A stretch of DNA of 27,728 nucleotides from a virus: the IMG/VR virus record IMGVR_UViG_3300047562_001284, positions 1 to 27,728 of that record. One strand, 5' to 3'. Position numbers and translations under genes: made by a program. Below, in pieces: positions 1 to 6,120 of this stretch; position 1 is the stretch's first letter, and every line of letters starts with the position of its first letter. The notes under the pieces were generated by a model. That model saw only the letters and a list, made by a program, of their open reading frames with translations, made no database searches and was not told the origin of the DNA.

Positions 1-1428
1 TCCTGTTGGCCCAAAAACTGTATCCATAAACGAACGTGCCTTGTCACCAAAGCCTGCAAAACTTCTAGAACCCGGTGTGACTAATTCCATAATAGTATCA
101 CCTAAGGATCTCATAGCATCAAGGAAGCCGCCGCTTGCACCTGCTGCATCATAAAACAAATCAACAAAGTATCTTCTTAGTCTTGTAACTGCATCTTCAA
201 AACGTCCAAGTGTACCAGTTATCAAGTCTCTGCGTTGTTGTTCTGCTCTAGCAGCCGCGACATCTCTGTCAGTTAATCTATTCAGTTGATGTGCCGAGTC
301 AAGTATTTCAGCAATAGCACCAGTAACACCGCCGCTCATTCTCATTTGATCAAGTTGTGCTTTACTAAAGCCGCTGGCCATTCTTTCTAGTTGCGGACCA
401 AAGTTTGTACCAAGTTCTGAAATTACTTCATCAATAGTAGCACCACCTGCAAACATACGTTGAGCAAATTCGGTAATACCCGGAACTTGGCTTGATAATG
501 CTCTACCTAAATCAGTTTGAGCAACTCCGTCCATAAGGTCACGCAATCCATCTGCTAACGGACCTTGTAGTTCTGTGTCAAGGAACGCAAGTGTTTCTCT
601 AAGGTTTGCTTGTGCTTGTCCGCTTAATCTATTAAGTTGAGATCTAACACCAGCATCTTGTATTTGTCGTTGCATTGCGTTTTCAATTTCTCTACGCTGC
701 AATCCTGTGATCTTTGCAAGTTTGTCAAGTTGTAATATGTAGTTCGCTGCGGACTGTTGTTGTGCTGCATCAAATCTTAATGTTTGACTACTGCTTCTAC
801 GTTGAAGATCTAAAAATCCAACTAACCCTTCGTTTACATCTTCGATAGTAAATCCCATTTCAAAGAACTGTTGTCCAACTCCTCCTCTGAAATTTCTACT
901 AAACTCTCCAAGATTTCTAGCGCCTTGGGTTACAGTGCCGCCAAAACTTGCAAGTGTCTCTGAATTTCTTCTAACCAAGTTTGAAAACTCATCAAGTTCC
1001 ATTCCGCTGTTGGCACTTGCACTTATCATATCAAAAATGCTGTTGTTAAAACTTGCTCCTACGCTCGATAAACTTCTCCATGTATCAATGTTTTGATCAA
1101 GATATCTAGTAAGTTGTGTAATACTAGCATTTGCACCAAATATTGCCGAAGAGAAATCGCTTACACGTCTTCCGCCAAACACAAATTCTTTAGCACCTCT
1201 GCCTATACCAGAAGCGGCATCTTTCATTGCTTGTGTAAACTTACCTGTTTCTTTGGTTGCTTCAGTTATACGTCTGTTGTATAATTGTTGGGCACGGGCA
1301 GCGGCAGAAGCACCAGCACCTTGAGTTTTGCTTTGCTTTTCTATTGCCGATAGCAAGGATAATAGCGTTGCTTCACTGGCAACACCTTCGAACCCGCCTA
1401 CGTTCTTAATTTCAACTTCATCAACCAT
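1..1428 (-). CDS. Tail tape-measure-like structural protein (partial, N-terminal 476 residues)
   Basis: An uninterrupted reading frame runs from an ATG at 1428 on the minus strand to the window edge, so the C-terminus is missing. The visible part is rich in Ala, Gln, Ser, Arg and Leu, is mostly predicted-helix-like, and has no signal peptide. It starts MVDEVEIKNVGGFEGVASEA and contains repeated amphipathic stretches such as LQLDKLAKITGLQRREIENA, which fit a long helical tail-interior protein. I recall similar N-termini in marine T4-like phages, where they are called tape measure or structural proteins; this is memory, not a search. No strong Shine-Dalgarno is seen before the ATG. A minus-strand late-promoter-like GATAAATA lies at 1478-1471. 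The neighbouring gp26-like gene is divergent. Alternative: another large helical virion protein. Confidence 0.62.
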   Translation of the reverse strand, partial: MVDEVEIKNVGGFEGVASEATLLSLLSAIEKQSKTQGAGASAAARAQQLYNRRITEATKETGKFTQAMKDAASGIGRGAKEFVFGGRRVSDFSSAIFGANASITQLTRYLDQNIDTWRSLSSVGASFNNSIFDMISASANSGMELDEFSNLVRRNSETLASFGGTVTQGARNLGEFSRNFRGGVGQQFFEMGFTIEDVNEGLVGFLDLQRRSSSQTLRFDAAQQQSAANYILQLDKLAKITGLQRREIENAMQRQIQDAGVRSQLNRLSGQAQANLRETLAFLDTELQGPLADGLRDLMDGVAQTDLGRALSSQVPGITEFAQRMFAGGATIDEVISELGTNFGPQLERMASGFSKAQLDQMRMSGGVTGAIAEILDSAHQLNRLTDRDVAAARAEQQRRDLITGTLGRFEDAVTRLRRYFVDLFYDAAGASGGFLDAMRSLGDTIMELVTPGSRSFAGFGDKARSFMDTVFGPTG

Positions 1429-1432
1429 AATT

Positions 1433-1446
1433 AACTGCGCACTTTT
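1433..1446 (+). repeat. 14-base element AACTGCGCACTTTT, copy 1
   Basis: The sequence AACTGCGCACTTTT occurs here and again, identically, at 16085-16098. In both places it is followed within 4 to 7 bases by a TATAAATA-type late promoter. It contains the palindromic core TGCGCA. Its position just upstream of the box suggests a regulatory role, but no known protein site is recognised. Confidence 0.6.
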
Positions 1447-1450
1447 CTAA

Positions 1451-1458
1451 TATAAATA
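1451..1458 (+). promoter_or_regulatory. T4-type late promoter box TATAAATA upstream of gp26-like gene
   Basis: The octamer TATAAATA is an exact match to the known T4 late-promoter -10 element used by gp55-bound RNA polymerase. It lies 36 bases before the ATG of the gp26-like gene, leaving room for a start site near 1464 and a Shine-Dalgarno GGAG at 1480-1483. A gp55 homologue is encoded in this window, so the cognate factor is present. Confidence 0.75.
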
Positions 1459-1470
1459 AGTATATGTAAG

Positions 1471-1478
1471 TATTTATC
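1471..1478 (-). promoter_or_regulatory. Late-promoter-like box GATAAATA facing the tape-measure gene
   Basis: Read on the minus strand this is GATAAATA, seven of eight bases of the T4 late box. It is 43 bases upstream of the tape-measure-like start. It faces the plus-strand TATAAATA at 1451-1458, so the two predicted start sites nearly coincide. Assignment is by motif only. Confidence 0.45.
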
Positions 1479-1493
1479 CGGAGAAAAAATACT

Positions 1494-2342
1494 ATGTCAA
1501 ACAACCCACTAGCCAAACATTTTAGACAACCAAGGCTATACATTAAACTACCCAGCGAAGGTACTTGGTACCCACCAGGATCATTGGAGTTAACAGAAAC
1601 TGGCGAATATCCAGTGCTTGCCATGACTGCAAAAGACGAAATCATGTTTAAAACACCTGATGCGTTATTAAATGGACAAAGCACAGTAAATGTTATTCAA
1701 AGTTGTATGCCTAACATTAAAAATGCTTGGAACATACCTAGCATTGACTTAGATGTTATACTTGTAGCAATACGCATTGCTACATACGGTGAGAAATTAG
1801 AAATTACCAGTTATATCAAAGAACTTGACGATGACAGAACTTGGGAAATTGATTTGCGTGAAGTCATTGATACATTAACTTCTCAAAGTTATGATAACAT
1901 TACTTCATTTGGAGACTTTAAATTTGAGTTTGTTCCACAGAGTTACAAATCATTTACAGAAATAGCATTAAAGACTTTTGAAGAGCAACGCATACTCAAG
2001 ATAGTCAACGACGATACTATGTCTGAAACTGAAAAACTTGCAAGGTTCAATGAAACATTTACTCGTTTAACTAATTTAAATATCAATGCTGTACTTAATA
2101 GTGTTGTAGCAATCAAATACCAAGATGAAGATCCTGTAGTAGACAAAAGACACATTGCAGAATTTTTTGAAAACAGTGACAAAAATTTGTACAAACATAT
2201 TATTGATCACATTGATGTACAAAGAAAAAAGTTTTCTATACCAATGCAAAAACTTATGTTTACACCCGAAGACCGAGAAAACGGTGCGCCAGAATTTATT
2301 GAGATGCCAGTAACGTTTGACCAATCAAATTTTTTCGCATAA
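1494..2342 (+). CDS. 26: gp26-like baseplate hub subunit (T4 baseplate protein family)
   Basis: This 282-residue protein resembles the T4 baseplate hub protein family that includes gp26. The N-terminal third has the typical pattern: RLYIKLPSEGTWYPPG, then an acidic/threonine segment, then VLAMTAKDEIMFKTPDALLN and a following VIQSCMP. These features are how I recognise it; family members act inside the baseplate hub during assembly. T4 gp26 is about 208 residues, so this is longer, with a charged C-terminal extension. The ATG at 1494 has GGAG at 1480-1483 ten bases upstream, and a late-promoter box precedes it. The stop codon (2340-2342) is followed at once by the gp51-like gene, with which it forms a two-gene late unit ending at the terminator at 2552-2579. 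The assignment to gp26 rather than another member of the family is an inference. Confidence 0.72.
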   Translation: MSNNPLAKHFRQPRLYIKLPSEGTWYPPGSLELTETGEYPVLAMTAKDEIMFKTPDALLNGQSTVNVIQSCMPNIKNAWNIPSIDLDVILVAIRIATYGEKLEITSYIKELDDDRTWEIDLREVIDTLTSQSYDNITSFGDFKFEFVPQSYKSFTEIALKTFEEQRILKIVNDDTMSETEKLARFNETFTRLTNLNINAVLNSVVAIKYQDEDPVVDKRHIAEFFENSDKNLYKHIIDHIDVQRKKFSIPMQKLMFTPEDRENGAPEFIEMPVTFDQSNFFA

Positions 2343-2347
2343 GGATC

Positions 2348-2566
2348 TTGGCCTGGCCGGTTGAGCAAATTCTAAAAGAGGTTGAGGTCCTTGAAAATCA
2401 AGTTAAACAAATTAAGTTTGATATTTCTAGACTGTGTTGGTATATGAGAGGCAGTGTCTCTTATACCGAAGCAATGGATATGGCACCAGACGAACGTGAA
2501 ATTGTTGCTAACCTCATAAAAGAAAATCTAGAGACTGCTAAGAAAACAAATCAGCCGTTCTGGTAA
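2348..2566 (+). CDS. Small gp51-like baseplate hub assembly protein (TTG start)
   Basis: A 72-residue acidic protein with a coiled-coil-like N-terminus (EQILKEVEVLENQVKQIKFD) and a conserved-looking C-terminus with WYMRG, SYTEAMDMAPDER and KKTNQPFW. I recall short proteins with this pattern directly after gp26 in T4-like phages, where they are annotated as gp51 hub assembly factors; T4 gp51 itself is much longer (about 249 residues), so the name is tentative. No ATG gives the full frame: the first usable codon is TTG at 2348, with AAGGA at 2341-2345 only two bases away. The first in-frame ATG (2444) would lose the N-terminal helix. The stop codon lies inside the loop/stem of the terminator. 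Confidence 0.55.
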   Translation: MAWPVEQILKEVEVLENQVKQIKFDISRLCWYMRGSVSYTEAMDMAPDEREIVANLIKENLETAKKTNQPFW

Positions 2567-2579
2567 CGGCTGTTTTTTT
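2552..2579 (+). terminator. Rho-independent terminator after the gp26/gp51-like unit
   Basis: An 8-base-pair perfect stem, CAGCCGTT (2552-2559) with AACGGCTG (2565-2572), a 5-base loop and a run of seven T (2573-2579). It overlaps the stop codon of the small gp51-like gene. It also sits just past the end of the convergent minus-strand gene ending at 2578, but the T run makes it directional for plus-strand transcripts. Confidence 0.88.
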
Positions 2580-3087
2580 ATTTTGTTACTTTATAACCTG
2601 CTGCTTTAAGTTGATCCATTGCTGCTTTTAGTTTAGGATCTACACCTCCACGCATTGGAGGCATTTGAGGAACATCAGGTTGCGCAAATTTACTTTTACG
2701 TCCGCCAGCACCTTGTGATTTAAATCCGCTTTGTACGGCTTTTTTTAACAGTTCATCAACTTCAGGATTGCTCAATGGTGCTTCATCTGGTGTGCCACCT
2801 GCTTGACGAATACCTTGTAAAGTTTTATCAACAAACCCAGTCGGTAATCCTTTTTGTCCTAAGAAGTTGATCAATTCATCAGGCTGTAGTTGACCTTTAG
2901 CAATGCCACTACCTGCCATCCAAGTAGCAAGATCTTTTTTCATAGCATTTGCATCAGTACCTACATCAAGTTTTGCTTTAGCACCTGCACTACCTAACTT
3001 ACTTGCTATTCCAAGACCAGCACGTTTTAACATACCCATAGGTTTTTCGTTTACTATTTCTTCACTAATAATATCATAAACTTTCAT
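2578..3087 (-). CDS. Unrecognised 169-residue protein, late-expressed
   Basis: I do not recognise a function. The frame could start further upstream, but the ATG at 3087 (MKVYDIISEEIVNEKPMGML) has AAGGA eight bases before it and is preferred. Visible features: a short N-terminal motif KVYDIISE, a Gly/Ala/Lys-rich stretch (residues about 20-45), a central helical segment, then a Gly/Arg/Lys-rich linker (SQGAGGRKSKF) followed by a Pro/Met-rich stretch and a C-terminal helix ending LKAAGYKVTK. No signal peptide or membrane segment is seen. A late-promoter motif CATAAATA at 3131-3124 precedes it, which suggests a virion or assembly role. It is alone on its transcript and converges on the gp26/gp51 unit. 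Confidence 0.8.
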   Translation of the reverse strand: MKVYDIISEEIVNEKPMGMLKRAGLGIASKLGSAGAKAKLDVGTDANAMKKDLATWMAGSGIAKGQLQPDELINFLGQKGLPTGFVDKTLQGIRQAGGTPDEAPLSNPEVDELLKKAVQSGFKSQGAGGRKSKFAQPDVPQMPPMRGGVDPKLKAAMDQLKAAGYKVTK

Positions 3088-3098
3088 TTGAATTATCC

Positions 3099-3126
3099 TT
3101 AACACTGCAATGTTTGTTTATATTAT
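3099..3126 (+). promoter_or_regulatory. Possible sigma70-type promoter for the plus-strand RNA candidate
   Basis: TTAACA (3099-3104), a 16-base spacer and TATTAT (3121-3126) resemble a host-type promoter on the plus strand. A start about seven bases downstream would fall at the first hairpin of the structured region. The -10 overlaps the minus-strand late box, so the two promoters would compete. Weak evidence in AT-rich DNA. Confidence 0.3.
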
Positions 3127-3131
3127 TTATG
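3124..3131 (-). promoter_or_regulatory. Late-promoter-like box CATAAATA before the 169-residue gene
   Basis: Minus-strand CATAAATA matches seven of eight bases of the T4 late box. It lies 37 bases upstream of the ATG at 3087, the same geometry as the TATAAATA box of the gp26-like gene. A perfect 8-bp hairpin (3132-3150) abuts it on the upstream side. Confidence 0.6.
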
Positions 3132-3380
3132 AGTTGAACTACGTTCAACTGTGTTATCGCTTACGCTCAACACATATACTTCGTATTTGATTAATATTTA
3201 AAACAAGCATATGCAAAGCATATGCATTTAATATTATGTAGATTGATCTGGTCAGACGGAACCTCTTGTAAGGTTCCTCCTGCTCAAACATTATGTGAGT
3301 ATCACCAGCCGAGACATTGGAAGTAGGTGTTTTCCGCTGTACAATGGGCTCTGACCTTTCCCAACCTACGTCGACATCAA

Positions 3381-3429
3381 AATATAGTGTATACGCTATA
3401 ATTTACAATTATAGTTTGTACGCTATATT
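3381..3429 (+). repeat. Long hairpin containing an imperfect 17-base tandem copy
   Basis: Twenty-two of twenty-three positions pair (19 Watson-Crick, 3 wobble, 1 mismatch at 3394/3416), closing on a TAC loop at 3404-3406. The same DNA reads as two direct copies of a 17-base unit, 3384-3400 and 3411-3427, identical at 15 of 17 positions, because each unit is itself nearly palindromic. Confidence 0.8.
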
Positions 3430-3575
3430 CTTACCTGCTGCTTCGTTCCTAGTGCAAACAGTTTTTATGTACAATATGCGGTGTTTCGATAGCCAACAGT
3501 CTATCTACATCAATCGGTAGCCCAATTTGTCTGTTGGCTTCCACACTCTGGTGTGTCGATCAATGTGTTACGTGT

Positions 3576-3595
3576 GTAGGGATCGCCTACTTTTT
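3576..3595 (+). terminator. Plus-strand terminator-like hairpin ending the structured region
   Basis: GTAGG (3576-3580), loop GATCG, CCTAC (3586-3590) and five T (3591-3595). The stem is only 5 bp, so it is modest. The loop GATCG is complementary to CGATC at 3557-3561, which could form a pseudoknot or an alternative fold. On the minus strand there is no T run, so it would act only on plus-strand transcripts, which converge here with the GIY-YIG gene. Confidence 0.5.
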
Positions 3596-3628
3596 CCACA
3601 GCGGTATTTCTAAACTGGCCCGCCAACC

Positions 3629-4072
3629 TTATGTGTTGGATTGTTCTGCCTGTTGCTCTAAAAGTGCCTGACGAAGTTTGTCTGAACCGCCTACACGGAC
3701 GTTAATAATACCATTATAGTATTCGTCTGTTTCTAATACACGCCTATCAAATTGTTCTCTTGCCTCTATGTAAGACATTTCTGCTCTACTTTTACAAAAG
3801 TAAAGTATCTCACGTGTAAATTTTTCTTCGCCTAATGCTTCTACGTCTGCTTGAAGTTTATCTGATGACCCCCAATAAGTTTGCCAATCAGATTCTTTGT
3901 AGCCTCTGCGTTTATTTTTTTTGCCTTTGAGAGGTGGCTTGGTTGTTTTAAATCGTGCTAGTTTTTTGCCTATGTACTTACGATTGTTTGTTAAGTTAGT
4001 AATAAGATATACAAAACCTTCAATGCCTTCGGGTATTTCAATAATTTCTTTACCTTTGTATGTCCAATTCAT
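3629..4072 (-). CDS. GIY-YIG family nuclease
   Basis: A 147-residue protein with the GIY-YIG nuclease signature near its N-terminus: FVYLIT (residues 20-25) and, after a short turn, KYIGKK (32-37). A basic stretch (KTTKPPLKGKKNKRRGY) follows, then WQTYWGSS and an acidic helix with YIEAREQFD that could supply the metal-binding Glu. The family includes homing endonucleases (T4 I-TevI, Seg) and T4 DenA; it cuts DNA using one metal ion. There is no separate DNA-binding domain, so it is short for a homing enzyme, and I cannot say whether it is mobile or a domesticated phage nuclease. It is last in the gp55-gp47-gp46 operon, three bases after the preceding stop codon, with only a weak ribosome site. 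Confidence 0.8.
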   Translation of the reverse strand: MNWTYKGKEIIEIPEGIEGFVYLITNLTNNRKYIGKKLARFKTTKPPLKGKKNKRRGYKESDWQTYWGSSDKLQADVEALGEEKFTREILYFCKSRAEMSYIEAREQFDRRVLETDEYYNGIINVRVGGSDKLRQALLEQQAEQSNT

Positions 4073-4075
4073 ACT

Positions 4076-4348
4076 CTATGTATCGGACTTCTTTGCCTCT
4101 TCTTCTCTCTTTTGACGAGCCGCTTTTGCCTTTGGTGTTAAATTGTTTTTTCTTCCGTCTTGTACGTGTCTAATGTGTTCGTTCATTATTTCTGATCGAC
4201 GAAGTTTGCTTAATTTCATAATTTGACTTAGATGTTTTCTAACTTCTCGCCTTTTTAATTCACTAGGACGTTGTTGAAACATTTCGTTTGTTCTAAAATA
4301 TTCTAAGTATTCTTTTACTAGTCGGTCGTGAGTGTCGTCTTCTGTCAT
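4076..4348 (-). CDS. Small highly charged protein downstream of gp46, function unknown
   Basis: Ninety residues, strongly charged and probably all helical, with many Lys, Arg and Glu (for example LKRREVRKHLSQIMKLSKLR) and a Lys/Ala/Glu tail. It starts with an ATG that overlaps the gp46 stop as ATGA, so translational coupling is likely. No domain is recognised. Its place between the recombination nuclease and a GIY-YIG nuclease, and its basic helices, make a nucleic-acid-binding or accessory role possible, but that is a guess. I recall small charged proteins in this position in other marine T4-like phages. Confidence 0.75.
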   Translation of the reverse strand: MTEDDTHDRLVKEYLEYFRTNEMFQQRPSELKRREVRKHLSQIMKLSKLRRSEIMNEHIRHVQDGRKNNLTPKAKAARQKREEEAKKSDT

Positions 4349-6120
4349 TCGTGTACTTCAATATCATTTTCATAACTGGTAAAGCCGTTTTCTTTAACAA
4401 CTTTCATTACATTGTTAACTCTACCTACTAATTCGTCTTTGTGACTGATTAAAAATATGTTTTTGTTACGCTCTCTACCCATTTTCTTTAGGATAGCCAA
4501 TGAATTTTCAACACCTGCGGTGTCCATACCGCTGTCGATAAGTTCATCAATGAACAATAAGTTAACACCTTGGTACAAACTTTCCCAAACATCGCGGAAT
4601 GCAAAGGAAAGACCAAGGATAAGCCTGTTGCGTTCGCCTCGAGACAGGTTATCAAAGTCTAAATCTTGTCCTAACTGTGTAATTTCCACGTTCAAGTCGT
4701 TTTGGAACACTACTTGATGCGGCAATCCTAGTCTATCGAGATAATATGTAAGCCTGTTATTCAAATATGCCAAGTTTTGATCGATAATCTTCTTTCTAAT
4801 GAAAGAATCTTTGTTTGTAAGCAGTTTTAACAAGAAGTCTTGGTGTTCTTTGAGAGAAGTTAATTGATTTACTGTCTCCCAATTGATTTCTTGTAGTGCT
4901 GTATTGGTTAAATCATCAATTTGTGCCTGGTATGGGTCTTCTTCTTGCTGTTTATTTACAAGAGTTTGACGCAAGTTATCTACGTTGTTTCTATGTTCGT
5001 ATGCTTCTTTAGCACTTTCGTAGAAAGTGTTTGGACGACCGTTGATGTCTCCTATTTCTGCAAGCAAATTCATAGTTGCTTCTAGTTTATCAGCAACTTC
5101 TGTTTGATAAACCATTGCATCTGACAACTCTTTTTGCTTTCTAAGAAGAATTTCTTCTTTTTTATCTGCATGAAGTGCTTGACCACAAGTATAACACAGT
5201 GCATCGTCTAGTTCGTGAATATCATGTTCGGCTTTTTCAACACTTTTAGTTGCTCTCATTAGAGCAGCCTCAAGAGTTGCCTTCTCTTTGGTTAAACTAG
5301 TAATGCGGTTGTTTAATTCTGTCCAGTTAGACAAACGTTCGTGCAATTCTAGTTCAGTGTCGATGTCAAGTTTTTCAAATTCTTCGATTGCCAACTCAAG
5401 TTTTTCAATATCTTGCTTCTGTTTAGACTTCCATGCACGTTGTCTATTAGCAAGTGTTTCGATACTTTGTTCGATTTTCTTGTTACTTGCTTCCATTGCA
5501 TTAATTTTAAGAGTTTCTTCGGTGATAAACTCTTTGGTTTCTCTTACTCTTTCTTTTAATGCATCTGCTTTTTCGCTAAGAATAGTAATACCTAATAGTT
5601 GTTCAATGATTTCACGTTGTTCGTTTGTTCTCATCGACAAAAATGGTTCGGTATATGTGTTTAATGCCAAAACATGTTTAAACATGTTATGACTCATGCC
5701 TAGCAAATCTTGTATAGTCTCTTGTGTTTTACGACTATCGCCTTGAGATTCGTCGTTTAAGTCTTCTTGTTCATGCTCATTCACATAAAACTTCAACACA
5801 TTAGGCGATCTACCACGTTCAATGCGATATTTTTGTCCATCTTTTTCAAAATTAAGAGTTACAAGCATACCTTTGTTGTTTGTTTTGTTGATAAGGTTAT
5901 TACGCTTGATATTTGTAAGTGCTTGACCAAATAATGCATATGAAAGTGCATTAATAATAGTAGTCTTACCAGTACCGTTGCGTGATCCAGTGTCATCACC
6001 GCCTTGATCTAGGTTCTCACCAAGCACAAGCGTTAGTTGTTCTCGGTTAAAGTCTACTGCTTGAGTGACATTACCTACACTCATGAAGTTTTTTACAGTT
6101 AAGTCTTTGATTTTAATCAT
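4345..6120 (-). CDS. 46: gp46 recombination endonuclease subunit (Rad50/SbcC-like ATPase)
   Basis: A 591-residue SMC-type ATPase that with gp47 resects DNA ends in T4 recombination-dependent replication. Seen in order: Walker A GSRNGTGKTT (residues 45-54); Q-loop region LALNTYTEPFLSM; two long coiled-coil arms; a zinc-hook CYTCG with cysteines at 309 and 312 between them; ABC signature LSRGER (about 492-497); Walker B LLFIDE with Asp525/Glu526; D-loop SGMDTAG; and the switch histidine in FLISHKDE. All key residues are present. Length is close to T4 gp46 (560). The ATG at 6120 overlaps the gp47 stop (ATGA), which fits a coupled complex, and its own stop overlaps the next gene the same way. Confidence 0.95.
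   Translation of the reverse strand: MIKIKDLTVKNFMSVGNVTQAVDFNREQLTLVLGENLDQGGDDTGSRNGTGKTTIINALSYALFGQALTNIKRNNLINKTNNKGMLVTLNFEKDGQKYRIERGRSPNVLKFYVNEHEQEDLNDESQGDSRKTQETIQDLLGMSHNMFKHVLALNTYTEPFLSMRTNEQREIIEQLLGITILSEKADALKERVRETKEFITEETLKINAMEASNKKIEQSIETLANRQRAWKSKQKQDIEKLELAIEEFEKLDIDTELELHERLSNWTELNNRITSLTKEKATLEAALMRATKSVEKAEHDIHELDDALCYTCGQALHADKKEEILLRKQKELSDAMVYQTEVADKLEATMNLLAEIGDINGRPNTFYESAKEAYEHRNNVDNLRQTLVNKQQEEDPYQAQIDDLTNTALQEINWETVNQLTSLKEHQDFLLKLLTNKDSFIRKKIIDQNLAYLNNRLTYYLDRLGLPHQVVFQNDLNVEITQLGQDLDFDNLSRGERNRLILGLSFAFRDVWESLYQGVNLLFIDELIDSGMDTAGVENSLAILKKMGRERNKNIFLISHKDELVGRVNNVMKVVKENGFTSYENDIEVHE

Larger units (their letters stand above)
3132..3595 (+). ncRNA. Candidate structured non-coding RNA, about 460 nt
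   Basis: This gene-free stretch is packed with base-pairing. In order: perfect 8-bp hairpin 3132-3139/3143-3150; long hairpin 3192-3236 with core GCATATGC-AAA-GCATATGC; closing stem GGTCAGA 3250-3256 with TCTGACC 3350-3356, enclosing hairpin GGAACCT/AGGTTCC (3258-3264/3271-3277) and hairpin GGAA/TTCC (3319-3322/3332-3335), whose loop GTAGGT (3323-3328) can pair with ACCTAC (3364-3369) as a pseudoknot; 23-position hairpin 3381-3403/3407-3429; 9-bp stem 3491-3499/3531-3539; hairpin CACAC/GTGTG 3542-3555; terminator at 3576-3595. The 3381-3429 hairpin has three wobble pairs valid only if the plus strand is transcribed (U-G, G-U; the other strand gives A-C), so the plus strand is favoured. The segment around 3250-3370 looks more GC-rich than the flanks. 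I cannot assign it to a known RNA family. Boundaries and single-transcript status are inferred. Confidence 0.5.

Noticed and set aside
3317-3520. A 67-codon plus-strand open frame inside the structured region
   Set aside because: No Shine-Dalgarno, odd composition (many Cys, Ser, Tyr, Phe), and it runs across the strong stems at 3350-3356 and 3381-3429; chance frame.
3132-3595. tRNA, group I intron, RNase P or hammerhead ribozyme
   Set aside because: No acceptor/T-loop pattern, no recognisable group I core segments, no RNase P conserved motifs and no CUGAUGA/GAAA pair within the region. A CTGATGA at about 3867 lies in the GIY-YIG gene and lacks partners.
3623-3639. CCAAC/GTTGG hairpin at the end of the GIY-YIG gene as a terminator
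   Set aside because: Only 5 bp and no T run on the minus strand.
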